Assembly: GCA_025965195.1 (NCBI GenBank)
Contig: JAOPXK010000007.1
Span: forward strand, 1 to 47,269
DNA from: Marmoricola sp.
GTDB taxonomy: Bacteria; Actinomycetota; Actinomycetes; Propionibacteriales; Nocardioidaceae
Direction: 5' to 3'
DNA length: 47,269 bases
Under the pieces are notes generated by a model, which did no database searches, was not told the origin of the DNA, and worked only from the letters and a program-made list of their open reading frames with translations. Shown one piece after another: positions 33,822 through 41,906 of this stretch (position 1 is the first letter of the stretch; the number at the start of each line of letters is the position of its first letter). The position numbers and the translations under genes were made by a program.

Positions 33822-34730
33822 ATGTCCTCTGACTTCACCGACGACCTCCGGCTCGCGCACGTGCTCGCCGACGACGCCGACTCGCTCACCACCACGCGTT
33901 TCAAGGCGATCGACCTGCACGTGATGACCAAGCCCGACCTGACCCCGGTGACAGATGCCGACAAGGCCGTCGAGGACGGAATCCGCCGCACGCTGGGACG
34001 GGCCCGGCCACGCGACGCCGTACTCGGCGAGGAAGGTGGCTCCACCGGCCACAGCCAGCGACGCTGGGTGGTCGACCCGATCGACGGCACCAAGAACTTC
34101 GTCCGCGGAGTCCCGGTCTGGGCGACGCTGATCAGCCTGATGGTCGACGACGAGGTCGTCGTCGGCGTCGTCTCCGCGCCCCAGCTCAACCGCCGCTGGT
34201 GGGCGTCCAAGGGTGGCAACGCCTGGACGGGCAAGTCGCTGATGCGCGCCACCCAGTGCCAGGTCTCGGACGTCTCGCGCATCGAGGACGCCTCGCTGTC
34301 CTACTCCTCGCTCGGCGGTTGGGACGAGCGCGAGCGCCTCGATGACTTCCTCGCGCTGTCGCGCCGCTGCTGGCGCACGCGGGCGTACGGCGACTTCTGG
34401 TCCTACATGCTGGTCGCGGAAGGAGCCGTCGACATCGCCGCGGAGCCGACGCTCGAGCTCTACGACATGGCCGCACTCGACGTGATCGTCCGCGAGGCTG
34501 GCGGGATCTTCACCTCGCTCGAGGGCGAGCCCGGGCCGGGGGGCGGCAACGCGCTGGCCACCAACGGCAAGCTGCACGACCAGGCGCTCGCCTTCCTCGG
34601 CGCCCTCCCCGATGACGAGCAGCCATCGGGCGGCGGCTCGGTACACGACCTGAGCGCCCACCGGCGTCCGAGTGCGGTCCCCGCAAACGACAGCGAAGAC
34701 GACTATCCGGACGGCGACGGGTCCTACTGA
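33822..34730 (+). CDS. hisN: Histidinol-phosphatase HisN-like, inositol monophosphatase family
   Basis: A 302-residue lithium-sensitive-type phosphatase. Metal ligands are in LGEEGG and DPIDGTKNF, and the C-terminal motif AAEPTLELYDMAAL is present. The actinobacterial version usually acts as histidinol-phosphatase in histidine synthesis; inositol monophosphatase or 3'-phosphoadenosine phosphatase are alternatives. The last 45 residues are a disordered acidic tail (DSEDDYPDGDGSY) not needed for the fold. Confidence 0.87.
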   Translation: MSSDFTDDLRLAHVLADDADSLTTTRFKAIDLHVMTKPDLTPVTDADKAVEDGIRRTLGRARPRDAVLGEEGGSTGHSQRRWVVDPIDGTKNFVRGVPVWATLISLMVDDEVVVGVVSAPQLNRRWWASKGGNAWTGKSLMRATQCQVSDVSRIEDASLSYSSLGGWDERERLDDFLALSRRCWRTRAYGDFWSYMLVAEGAVDIAAEPTLELYDMAALDVIVREAGGIFTSLEGEPGPGGGNALATNGKLHDQALAFLGALPDDEQPSGGGSVHDLSAHRRPSAVPANDSEDDYPDGDGSY

Positions 34731-34829
34731 TCCCGGAATTGGCTGAGACGGGCGTTTCAGGCCTGTCACTTCCGGGCACCCACCACTAGCGTGGGGATTC
34801 AGTCAGCAATCGACCTCGAGGGGCCGGCC

Positions 34830-35261
34830 ATGAAGATCAGCGAAGTCCTCAGCGCAAAGCCAAGCCAGTCGGTCATCACGATCGGGCCGGACGCCACGGT
34901 GCGTGATCTGCTCGGCGTTCTCGCCGAGCACAACATCGGCGCGGTGATCGTGAGCGGCGACGGCAGCTCCGTCGACGGGATCGTCAGCGAGCGCGACATC
35001 GTGCGCAAGCTCAACGGCGACGACGCCGTGCTCGGCGCGCCGGTCTCGCAGATCATGACGGCTGTGGTGCACACCTGCTCGCCGGACGACTCCCTGGACA
35101 CGATGCGGTCGGTGATGACCGACAACCGGATCCGCCACGTGCCAGTGGTCAAGGATGGCCAGCTCGTCGGCGTCGTCAGCATCGGTGACGTGGTGAAGAG
35201 CCACATCGACCAGGTCGAGTTCGAGCGCGACCAGCTCGACAGCTACGTCCACCAGACCTGA
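34830..35261 (+). CDS. CBS-domain pair protein
   Basis: A 143-residue protein made of two CBS motifs (about 5-60 and 72-128; for example EHNIGAVIVSGDGSSVDGIV and NRIRHVPVVKDGQLVGVVSI), which together form a Bateman module binding adenine nucleotides. No enzyme is attached, so it is a stand-alone energy-state sensor of unknown partner. GAGGGG lies about 7 nt before the ATG. A possible -10 TAGCGT lies upstream. Confidence 0.88.
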   Translation: MKISEVLSAKPSQSVITIGPDATVRDLLGVLAEHNIGAVIVSGDGSSVDGIVSERDIVRKLNGDDAVLGAPVSQIMTAVVHTCSPDDSLDTMRSVMTDNRIRHVPVVKDGQLVGVVSIGDVVKSHIDQVEFERDQLDSYVHQT

Positions 35262-35268
35262 CATGATC

Positions 35269-35293
35269 GGTGGTCGAGCCTGCCGAAACCACC
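35269..35293. repeat. Short dispersed palindromic repeat
   Basis: GGTGGT and ACCACC flank CGAGCCTGCCGAA. This resembles the GGTGGTTGAGCCTGTCGAAACC-like elements I recall as dispersed in intergenic regions of Nocardioides and relatives. It sits in the 50-bp gap before the FKBP gene. Confidence 0.6.
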
Positions 35294-35311
35294 ATCCGAA
35301 AGAGGAACCTC

Positions 35312-35683
35312 ATGGCTGACAAGCCCGAGATCGATTTCCCCGATTCGCCGCCGCCGACCGAGCTCGAGGTCACCGACCTCACCGAGGGCGACGGCGACGA
35401 GGCGACCGCCGGCAAGACCGTTTCGGTCCACTACGTCGGGGTTGCCCACTCGACCGGCGAAGAGTTCGACGCGTCGTACAACCGCGGCAACCCGCTCGAC
35501 TTCCGCCTCGGCGTCGGCCAGGTCATCTCCGGCTGGGACCAGGGCGTCCAGGGCATGAAGGTCGGCGGCCGTCGCAAGCTGGTCATCCCGCCCCACCTCG
35601 GGTACGGCGACCGCGGTGCCGGTGGCGCGATCAAGCCCGGCGAGACGCTGATCTTCGTCGTGGACCTGCTCGCCGTCAGGTAG
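35312..35683 (+). CDS. FKBP-type peptidyl-prolyl cis-trans isomerase
   Basis: A 123-residue cytoplasmic prolyl isomerase. The FKBP fold is evident from VSVHYVGVAHSTGEEFDASY, GQVISGWDQGVQGMKVGGRR and IPPHLGYGDRGAGGAIKPGE. There is no signal peptide. AGAGGA precedes the ATG. It ends exactly where the S4-domain gene on the other strand ends. Confidence 0.95.
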   Translation: MADKPEIDFPDSPPPTELEVTDLTEGDGDEATAGKTVSVHYVGVAHSTGEEFDASYNRGNPLDFRLGVGQVISGWDQGVQGMKVGGRRKLVIPPHLGYGDRGAGGAIKPGETLIFVVDLLAVR

Positions 35684-35953
35684 CTACCAGGGCAGGCCGT
35701 CGTCGGTGGCGTCTCCAGACGTCACCCGGACGGTCTCCCCACGCAGGGTGACCTCGTCGCCGGGCACCAGCTGGCGCCCGCGGCGGGTGTCCACCTCGCC
35801 GTTGACCAGCACCTGCCCGTCCTGGACCAGTGGCTTGGCCTCGCTGCCGCTGTCGATCAGGTTGGCGAGCTTGAGGAACTGCCCGAGGCGGATGGTGTCC
35901 TCCTTGATGGGCACCTCGCGGACCGGGGGGTTCGGTTTCCTGCGCAACCTCAT
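35684..35953 (-). CDS. S4-domain RNA-binding protein (YbcJ/YaaA-like)
   Basis: An 89-residue protein, nearly all S4 domain: IRLGQFLKLANLIDSGSEAK followed by VNGEVDTRRGRQLVPGDEV. Such small proteins bind structured RNA or the ribosome. The ATG overlaps the DUF445 stop (ATGA), coupling the two genes. A GTG inside at residue 14 is an alternative start, but the overlap supports the longer form. Confidence 0.85.
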   Translation of the reverse strand: MRLRRKPNPPVREVPIKEDTIRLGQFLKLANLIDSGSEAKPLVQDGQVLVNGEVDTRRGRQLVPGDEVTLRGETVRVTSGDATDDGLPW

Positions 35954-37212
35954 CAGTTCAGCACCTGACTCACCGCGTGGATCAGCAGGCCGACCAGCCC
36001 ACCGACGATCGTGCCGTTGATCCGGATGAACTGCAGGTCGGGTCCGACGTGCAGCTCGATCTTGCGAGCCGCCTCGCGGCCGTCCCAGCGTTCGATCGTG
36101 CTGGTGATGATCGCGGTGAGCTCACCGCCATAGCGACGTACGGCGAACACGGCGAGGTCGGCTCCCCCGGCGTCGATCCGCTCGCGGAGCGCGTCGTCCG
36201 AGCCGAGGCGCTGGGCGAACTTCACCAGCTCGCCGACGGCTCGCTCACGCAACGGGCCGACCTCATCGGCCAGCGAGTCGACGAGGGCCGTGCGGAGGGC
36301 ATCCCAGACCGCCATCCCCGCCGAGACGAGCTCCGGCGTCTCGAGCATCCGGGTCTTGAACCGTTCGGCTCTCTCCATGGTCTCGGGGTTGCTCAGCAGG
36401 TCCTCGGCCAGCTGGGCGAGCAGGCTGTCCAATGCCTCGCGGGCATGATGCTGCGGGTCGGCACGGATGTCGGCGATCCACCTGATCGCCTCGAGGTGGA
36501 TCCGCTCGGTCACCCGCTCGTTGAGCCGCTGGGGCGCCCACCACGGCGCACGCTCGCCGAGCACCTCGGTGAAGGTGTCCTGGTTGTGCACCAGCCAGCG
36601 GTGACCCTCTTCGAGGACCAGGTCAACGACACCATGATGCGCGTTGTCCTCGAGGATCCCGGTGAGCAAGCTCCCTGCGACCGGTGCGATGGGCTCCTGG
36701 ATCAGTCGAGGCAGCAGCACCTCGGTCACCAGTGCCGACACGTCCTCGTCGCGGATCCGACGCAGCCCGAGGCTGAGCAGCGTCGAGGCCTCGGCGACGA
36801 CCTTTGCGGCGTTGTCCGGCTCGCTGAGCCAGACGCCGACCCGGCTGCTGACGTTCGCGTCCTTGATGCGTTCGCGAATCACCTCCTCCTGCAGGAAGTT
36901 CTCGGCAAAGAAGTCCTCGAGGCTCTTGCCGAACTCGTCCTTGCGGTTGGGGATCAGCGCCGTGTGCGGGATGGGTAGTCCGAGTGGATGCTTGAACAGC
37001 GCGGTCACCGCGAACCAGTCCGCGATCGCACCCACCATGCTGGCCTCGGCGCCGGCGTTGACATAGCCGAGGAACCCGTGATCGCCGAGCGTCAGCAGGT
37101 AGACGACCGCTGCCAGCACCAGCAACGAGACCGCGAGCGTGCGCATCCTCCTGAGCCGGCTGCGACGCAGCGCATCGGCTTCGGGATCAGGAGTGATCAA
37201 CGAGATCGACAT
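35953..37212 (-). CDS. DUF445-family membrane protein
   Basis: A 419-residue protein with an N-terminal helix (LAVSLLVLAAVVYLLTLG), the DUF445 core motif GAIADWFAVTALFKHPLGLP followed by IPHTALIPNRKD, a long helical central region and a C-terminal helix (VGGLVGLLIHAV). The family (E. coli YjiN) has no known function. TAGGTT lies 8 nt before the ATG, so a very short leader is expected. Confidence 0.88.
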   Translation of the reverse strand: MSISLITPDPEADALRRSRLRRMRTLAVSLLVLAAVVYLLTLGDHGFLGYVNAGAEASMVGAIADWFAVTALFKHPLGLPIPHTALIPNRKDEFGKSLEDFFAENFLQEEVIRERIKDANVSSRVGVWLSEPDNAAKVVAEASTLLSLGLRRIRDEDVSALVTEVLLPRLIQEPIAPVAGSLLTGILEDNAHHGVVDLVLEEGHRWLVHNQDTFTEVLGERAPWWAPQRLNERVTERIHLEAIRWIADIRADPQHHAREALDSLLAQLAEDLLSNPETMERAERFKTRMLETPELVSAGMAVWDALRTALVDSLADEVGPLRERAVGELVKFAQRLGSDDALRERIDAGGADLAVFAVRRYGGELTAIITSTIERWDGREAARKIELHVGPDLQFIRINGTIVGGLVGLLIHAVSQVLN

Positions 37213-37267
37213 TGGCCGTGAACCTACCCGAACCCGGATGCGGTCCGCCGCTCACAGGATGTACACC

Positions 37268-37273
37268 TATGCT
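37268..37273 (+). promoter_or_regulatory. -10 hexamer of the metalloprotease-like gene
   Basis: TATGCT with exactly 6 nt to the GTG at 37280; this favours the GTG over the ATG at 37259. Confidence 0.45.
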
Positions 37274-37279
37274 CCTCGC

Positions 37280-38833
37280 GTGCTGCTGCGATCTCGTACC
37301 CTCGCCGTCCTGACCGTTGCCGTTGCTCTCGTCGCTCCGCTGAGCGTTGCCGGCGCAGCCCATGCCGACAAGCAACCGCCGCAACCGCTCGTGCAGCCGA
37401 TGAGCAAGTCCGCCGCGGCAAACGCGCTGTCTCGGGCCAAGGCACTCTGGACCAACCCGACGAGCGCCCGGGAAGTCACCGCTCGCCACGACACCGACGT
37501 CACGATGGTGCTGCGCGACCTCTCTCGCGCTCTCCCGACACTGACCGGCGACGACCACACGACGGCAGCCCGGATTCTGGCGCGACCGACGGACGGGGCC
37601 GCCGACCAGTACGGCGACGGCTACTCCGTACCCGAAGCAACTCCGGTGTGCGGTCCCGATGTCTGCGTCCACTACGTCACCAGCACGGCAGATGCCGCGA
37701 CGCCCGCCCAGGTGACGCTGACGCTGAACACCATGGAGCACGTCTACACGACCGAGACGGGCACGGGGGCGGGTCAGATGGGCTTCCGCAAACCGCTCAG
37801 CGATGGCTCGAAGGGTGGCGACGGCAGGCTCGACGTCTACCTCGCGGACGTCGGTGCGGAGGGTTACTACGGCTACTGCTCCACCGACCCGACCCTTGCG
37901 CCGGGCATCCACCAGTCGGCGTACTGCGTGCTCGACAACGACTTCCGGTCCGGCCAGTTCGGCGGGGCACTACCGGTCAACTCCCTCGACGTCACTGCCG
38001 CGCACGAGTTCTTCCACGCGGTCCAGTTCAGCTACGACTTCACCGAGGACACCTGGTTCATGGAGGGCACCGCGGTCTGGATGGAGGACCAGGTCTACGA
38101 CTCCATCAACGACTACTTGCAGTACGCCCCGTTCAGCGCGATCGGCGAGCCGCGGGTTCCGGTCGACTACGCCGGTGAGTTCGAGAGGTACGGCGCGTTC
38201 CTGTTCTGGAAGTTCCTGTCGGAGAAGACGCACGACAACAACATCATCCGCGACATCTGGACGGCGGCCGACGGCAGCCGGTTCTCGACCCAGGCCGTCC
38301 GCGCCGTCCTGGCGGCACGTGGCCTGTCCTGGACCACCTACTTCGCGAACTTCGGCGCCTGGAACACCCTCCCGGGCAACAGCTACCAGGAGCGCGCGCT
38401 CTACCCGGCGGTGAAGTGGTGGCAGCAGGTCACCCTGACCAAGTCGCACCGCGCCTCCGGCCTGAAGACGGTGACGCTGCGGCACCTGAGCAACGCGTCG
38501 ATGCGGATCTTCCCGAGCAAGGGCCTCACCTCGCGGGCGAAGCTCCGGATCACCGTGAACGGCCCCGGCCTCACCCTCGGGACAGCCGCAACCATTCAGG
38601 TACGCCGTGGCAACGGCAAGGTCGAGATCTGGAAGATCAACCTGAACTCCGCCGGCAACGGCACCGCGACCGTCGCGTTCCCGCCGAAGCAGGTGCGTGC
38701 CGTCGCCGTCGTACTGACCAACAGCAGCCCGACGATGACCAGCTGCGGCACCGACCCGAACTACGTGTACTCCTGCGCCGGCCGGGCGGTCTACGACAGC
38801 GACAAGTTCACGATCCGCGCCAACCTGCTCTGA
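37280..38833 (+). CDS. Secreted HExxH metalloprotease-like protein
   Basis: A 517-residue exported protein. The signal peptide is MLLRSRTLAVLTVAVALVAP then LSVAGAAHA, with cleavage likely after AHA. The zinc motif HEFFH is at 242-246 and WFMEG at 259-263 offers the third ligand E262, a gluzincin-like HExxH-x15-E arrangement. Several cysteine pairs fit an extracellular fold; the C-terminal 140 residues look like a beta-sandwich. MXAN_6640-like putative metalloproteases have this core. Activity and substrate unknown. Confidence 0.75.
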   Translation: MLLRSRTLAVLTVAVALVAPLSVAGAAHADKQPPQPLVQPMSKSAAANALSRAKALWTNPTSAREVTARHDTDVTMVLRDLSRALPTLTGDDHTTAARILARPTDGAADQYGDGYSVPEATPVCGPDVCVHYVTSTADAATPAQVTLTLNTMEHVYTTETGTGAGQMGFRKPLSDGSKGGDGRLDVYLADVGAEGYYGYCSTDPTLAPGIHQSAYCVLDNDFRSGQFGGALPVNSLDVTAAHEFFHAVQFSYDFTEDTWFMEGTAVWMEDQVYDSINDYLQYAPFSAIGEPRVPVDYAGEFERYGAFLFWKFLSEKTHDNNIIRDIWTAADGSRFSTQAVRAVLAARGLSWTTYFANFGAWNTLPGNSYQERALYPAVKWWQQVTLTKSHRASGLKTVTLRHLSNASMRIFPSKGLTSRAKLRITVNGPGLTLGTAATIQVRRGNGKVEIWKINLNSAGNGTATVAFPPKQVRAVAVVLTNSSPTMTSCGTDPNYVYSCAGRAVYDSDKFTIRANLL

Positions 38834-38841
38834 CCCAAACG

Positions 38842-38858
38842 CCGGTTGGACGTGCACA
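38842..38858 (+). repeat. Outer inverted repeat, left copy
   Basis: Seventeen bases ending in GTTGGACGTGCACA, inversely repeated with one mismatch at 39880-39896; 14 of them are a perfect match. It lies 8 bp after the metalloprotease stop. Confidence 0.75.
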
Positions 38859-38901
38859 GGCCCCCCACTCTGCGCCCGGTTGGGCCTGAGGTCGCGCTCT
38901 T

Positions 38902-38913
38902 CTGCACGTTCAG
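38902..38913 (-). repeat. Inner inverted copy at the left end
   Basis: CTGCACGTTCAG, related to the reverse complement of the outer motif; it overlaps the DUF559 stop codon and pairs with 38845-38858. Confidence 0.6.
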
Positions 38914-39773
38914 ATGGTCAGCGGGCCGGAAACCGCTTGGTCAAGGCATTCGCGCACGTAGTCGGGGCGCAACATCACGTGCTCCCAGGAGAACCGCAAG
39001 ATCCTCCAGTCGCCGAGCGTGAGCTTGTTGTAGCGCTCGCAGTCCTGAACAAGCGCGCCTCGCTTGCCATGGAACTCAAACGAGTCCGCCTCGATCACCA
39101 GCCGACGTCCTACGTCGACAAGGTCGGGCTGGACGACCTGCCAACCGAGCGCCACTGAGCGCTGGGGTTCGACGTCGAGTCCGCGGACATCGAGGGCAAT
39201 CGCTCGGAGAACGGACTCGAACGGGTTGGCCGCGCGGGAGTCAGCGGCCAGCGCCACCCTCCGCGCGCACGCGCTACCCGGCCCGGCGAGCGCAGCGGCG
39301 ACCCGGACCAGGTCGTTGCCCGTGACCGCCTCGTGCCGCAGCGCGGAGTCCGCAACGGCGAGCGCCTCGTCGAACGGCAGCGTCAACGCGCAGTCAAGGA
39401 CCGTCCGTAGCGGCGAGGTCACCGGCCCGACCAGATCACCAGCTCGCAGATTCCGCCAGCGCAGGTCGACCCCATCCCGGCGATCCGCGTCGACCTTGCG
39501 ATTGCGCGGCACGATCACACACGGCGCTTCGGGCTGCCACTTCAGCTGCCAACCCCAGTGAGCCGCCGCACTCAGGTGCGACACGACACCCGTGAGACGA
39601 TTCGCCGCACGCAGCGCTTCGGAGGCGGTGGGCAGGGCGTACCTACCTTGGGTGTCCCGGATGACCTCGCCCCGGCGCACCGCTCGGCGCAGTCGGCCCC
39701 GCGGGACCAGACCAGCCAACTCACGAGCAGACGCGACTCCACCCAGACGGCCGAGCGCTTCGGTGACTTCCAT
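38910..39773 (-). CDS. AbiEi-like helix-turn-helix plus DUF559 (Vsr-like nuclease) protein
   Basis: A 287-residue protein. Residues 1-50 resemble the winged-helix of AbiEi-type antitoxins (GGVASARELAGLVPRGRLRR); a middle region follows; residues about 195-275 form a DUF559/Vsr-type PD-(D/E)xK nuclease with QPDLVDVGRRLVIEADSFEF and the later WRILRFSWEHV. Such proteins are numerous in actinobacterial genomes and often mislabelled as type IV antitoxins; no toxin gene is adjacent. A defence, mismatch-repair or homing role is possible. It lies within the inverted-repeat box. Confidence 0.8.
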   Translation of the reverse strand: MEVTEALGRLGGVASARELAGLVPRGRLRRAVRRGEVIRDTQGRYALPTASEALRAANRLTGVVSHLSAAAHWGWQLKWQPEAPCVIVPRNRKVDADRRDGVDLRWRNLRAGDLVGPVTSPLRTVLDCALTLPFDEALAVADSALRHEAVTGNDLVRVAAALAGPGSACARRVALAADSRAANPFESVLRAIALDVRGLDVEPQRSVALGWQVVQPDLVDVGRRLVIEADSFEFHGKRGALVQDCERYNKLTLGDWRILRFSWEHVMLRPDYVRECLDQAVSGPLTI

Positions 39774-39824
39774 GCGTCATTGGTGCCCGGCCCGGACCCC
39801 CGAACGCAGCATCCACAGGATCAT

Positions 39825-39838
39825 TTCAACGTGCACAA
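39825..39838 (+). repeat. Inner inverted copy at the right end
   Basis: TTCAACGTGCACAA pairs with TTGTGCACGTCCAA at 39879-39892, with one extra base, forming a hairpin upstream of the DUF559 start. Confidence 0.6.
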
Positions 39839-39879
39839 GCGGCCACGAAGGCGGGCGCCGTGAACGCCCTCGAGCTGGT

Positions 39880-39896
39880 TGTGCACGTCCAACTGG
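39880..39896 (-). repeat. Outer inverted repeat, right copy
   Basis: TGTGCACGTCCAAC plus three bases; inverse partner of 38842-38858. It ends 6 bp before the stop of the neighbouring oxidoreductase. Confidence 0.75.
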
Positions 39897-39901
39897 TCCA
39901 G

Positions 39902-40747
39902 CTAGCGCAGGCCGAGCTTGCCGGCGAGGCGCTCGAGGTAGGCGAGGACCTCTTGCTCGGGCTTGTCGGGCAGGCCGTAGACGCATTCGGTGACGCCGAT
40001 GCGCTCGAGGTGCTCGATGCGGGCGGGATCGGGCTTGCCGCCGAGCGCGACCACCTCTGGTTCGCCGTCGCGACCGGCTTCGTGCCAGAGCTTCTGGAGC
40101 TGCGCGACCTGGTCGTCGATCTCGGTCTCGTACGGCGTGGTCAGCCAGCCGTCGGCCGACTTCACGATCCAGTTGAACGTCTTCTCGGTGCCGCCTGCGC
40201 CGATGATCACCGGGATGTGCGCCTGGGCGGGCTTCGGGTAGGCCCAGCTCGGCCCGAAGGAGACGTAGTCACCGTCATAGGCCGCCTCCTCCTGGGTCCA
40301 GAGGGCTTCCATGGCCTCGAGGTACTCGCGCAGCACGGTCCGCCGCATGGACGGGGGTACGCCGTGGTCGCCGAGCTCGTCGGTGTTCCAGCCGAAGCCG
40401 GCGCCGAGCGTGACGCGCCCACCGGAGAGATGGTCGAGGGTCGCGATCGTCTTGGCGAGCGTGATGCAGTCGGACTCGACCGGAAGCGCGACGGCGGTGG
40501 CCAGCCGGATCTTCGAGGTCACGGCGGCGATGGCCGCAAGCGTCACCCACGGATCCAGCGTGCGCAGGTACCGGTCGTCGGGCAGCGACGAGTCACCGGT
40601 GGTCGGGTGGGCGGCATCGCGGCGGACCGGGATGTGGGTGTGCTCAGGCACGTAGAACGTGTCGAAGCCGAGGTACTCCCCTGCCTTTGCGGCGCCGGTG
40701 GGCGTGATGCCCCGATCGCTGGTGAAGAGCACGAGTCCGTGGCGCAT
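39902..40747 (-). CDS. Luciferase-like (LLM class) probable F420-dependent oxidoreductase
   Basis: A 281-residue TIM-barrel flavin/F420 enzyme. Recognisable segments are GFDTFYVPEHTHIP, KIRLATAVALPVESDCITLA, LDHLSGGRVTLGAGFGWNTD and the late HIPVIIGAGGTEKTF. Actinobacterial members of this subgroup usually use coenzyme F420. Its ATG overlaps the stop of the upstream reductase (ATGA), so the two are coupled. The shared control region holds a KstR-type box, pointing to steroid or lipid metabolism. Confidence 0.87.
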   Translation of the reverse strand: MRHGLVLFTSDRGITPTGAAKAGEYLGFDTFYVPEHTHIPVRRDAAHPTTGDSSLPDDRYLRTLDPWVTLAAIAAVTSKIRLATAVALPVESDCITLAKTIATLDHLSGGRVTLGAGFGWNTDELGDHGVPPSMRRTVLREYLEAMEALWTQEEAAYDGDYVSFGPSWAYPKPAQAHIPVIIGAGGTEKTFNWIVKSADGWLTTPYETEIDDQVAQLQKLWHEAGRDGEPEVVALGGKPDPARIEHLERIGVTECVYGLPDKPEQEVLAYLERLAGKLGLR

Positions 40748-41802
40748 CAGGCCTCATTCCTGGAGTCGGGTCGCCCGGTGATGAGGGGCAGTTCGTTGAA
40801 GGTGACGATCCCGGGCTCGGCCGCGACCACGACGGGTACGGCGTTGAGTACGGGCATGGCGGTGTAGATCATCCCGAGGCCCATGTAGCCGGGCTCGTCC
40901 CAGTCCTCGCCGGGAAGGACCCGGACCAGCGTGCGCATGTTGGGCCGGCCCTCGATGGAGATCACGTGGCCGTGCGCGAGCTTGAACGGCGGGTCGATCT
41001 GGTCGCCCATCGTCCAGCGGAAGCCGACGTTGACGACCGCGCGGTCCCCGACCCAGCCACGGTGATAGCCCTCTACTGCACCGACCGTGCCCTTCGGGAT
41101 CGTCATGAAGCCGAGGTCGCTGTCGCCGTGTGCGGCCGTGAACGTCGCGTCGAAGGTGAGCTTGTCGAGGGTGATCCCGAGTGCGTCGGCCATCATCGCG
41201 GCGGACTCGGCGAAGACCTCGCTCTCCCGGCGTACGGCGTCGGCCAGGCCTGGCGTAGCGGGGTCCTGGGCGAAGCCCATCGCCTCTTGGGTCTCCTTGG
41301 ACTCATACGTCGAGCAGTCGACCGACTCGGTGATCGTGACCCGGTCCACGCGCTCGCAGGCGGCCGTCGTGACGATGCCGATCAGGTTGGTCATCCCCGG
41401 GTGGGCGCCCGAGCCGAAGATCGACGATTTCCCTTGCTGGCAAGCCTTCTCGACGCGCTCGCGCTCCTCGGCCGGCAGCTTGCCGCCCGTGATCCAGCCG
41501 GCCGACGTACAGACATTGATGCCCGCCTCGAGAAGCCGGCAGAGCTCGTCGGTGCTCGACCAGAGTGGGTTGTAGACGCAGGCATCGGGCTTGAGCGCGA
41601 TCAGCGCGTCGATGTCGTTGGTCGCGACGATGCCCGTCGGCGTCGGCCAGCCGGCGAGCGTTGCCGCGTCGACCCCCACCTTGTCGGCTGCGTGCGCGTA
41701 GACACCGACGAGCTCCATGTCGGATCTGCCGATGATGGCGTGCAGGGACCGGGTACCGATGTTGCCCGTCGTCCACTGGATCACGCGGAGGGGTGAACTC
41801 AT
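40747..41802 (-). CDS. Dihydrodipicolinate-reductase-like NAD(P)-binding oxidoreductase
   Basis: A 351-residue Rossmann-fold protein opening LRVIQWTTGNIGTRSLHAII, with a central GAHPGMTNLIGIV segment. This is the family annotated in mycobacteria as dihydrodipicolinate-reductase-like or diaminopimelate-dehydrogenase-like; it is not DapB, and its substrate is unknown. It heads an operon with the LLM oxidoreductase. TAGTAT lies 6 nt before the ATG and overlaps the KstR-type box, so a bound repressor would block it. Confidence 0.8.
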   Translation of the reverse strand: MSSPLRVIQWTTGNIGTRSLHAIIGRSDMELVGVYAHAADKVGVDAATLAGWPTPTGIVATNDIDALIALKPDACVYNPLWSSTDELCRLLEAGINVCTSAGWITGGKLPAEERERVEKACQQGKSSIFGSGAHPGMTNLIGIVTTAACERVDRVTITESVDCSTYESKETQEAMGFAQDPATPGLADAVRRESEVFAESAAMMADALGITLDKLTFDATFTAAHGDSDLGFMTIPKGTVGAVEGYHRGWVGDRAVVNVGFRWTMGDQIDPPFKLAHGHVISIEGRPNMRTLVRVLPGEDWDEPGYMGLGMIYTAMPVLNAVPVVVAAEPGIVTFNELPLITGRPDSRNEA

Positions 41803-41808
41803 CCGCCG

Positions 41809-41814
41809 ATACTA
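41809..41814 (-). promoter_or_regulatory. -10 hexamer of the reductase-LLM operon
   Basis: TAGTAT on the minus strand, exactly 6 nt before the ATG at 41802; its last two bases lie within the KstR-type box. Confidence 0.55.
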
Positions 41815-41826
41815 GAACGTGTTCCA
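41813..41826. promoter_or_regulatory. KstR-type operator
   Basis: TAGAACGTGTTCCA matches every fixed base of TNNAACNNGTTNNA, the published KstR consensus of cholesterol-catabolism genes. It lies between the reductase-LLM operon and the acyl-CoA dehydrogenase pair. Confidence 0.72.
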
Positions 41827-41906
41827 GTTCAGGGGTAGTGGTGTCTCGACCCGGTAGCGTGGCGAGGACTGACACCTCACGGCCGCTGCCCACTCCAGGA
41901 GCCTGC

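Larger units (their letters stand above)
38842..39896. mobile_element. AbiEi/DUF559 gene boxed by paired inverted repeats, candidate cassette
   Basis: A 1055-bp segment holding one gene. The outer ends are 17-bp inverted repeats (one mismatch), and inside each end is a second related copy pointing the other way (38902-38913; 39825-39838), so each end can fold as a hairpin of about 70 nt. No target-site duplication is visible. It could be a minimal mobile unit, a homing-type cassette, or a gene insulated by terminators; I infer mobility only from this architecture. Confidence 0.45.

Noticed and set aside
34732..34776. CCCGGAA/TTCCGGG hairpin after hisN as a terminator
   Set aside because: The loop is about 31 nt with only 7-bp arms; too weak to call.
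38910..39773. DUF559 gene as antitoxin of a type IV toxin-antitoxin pair
   Set aside because: No AbiEii-like nucleotidyltransferase toxin lies on either side; the nuclease domain argues for another role.
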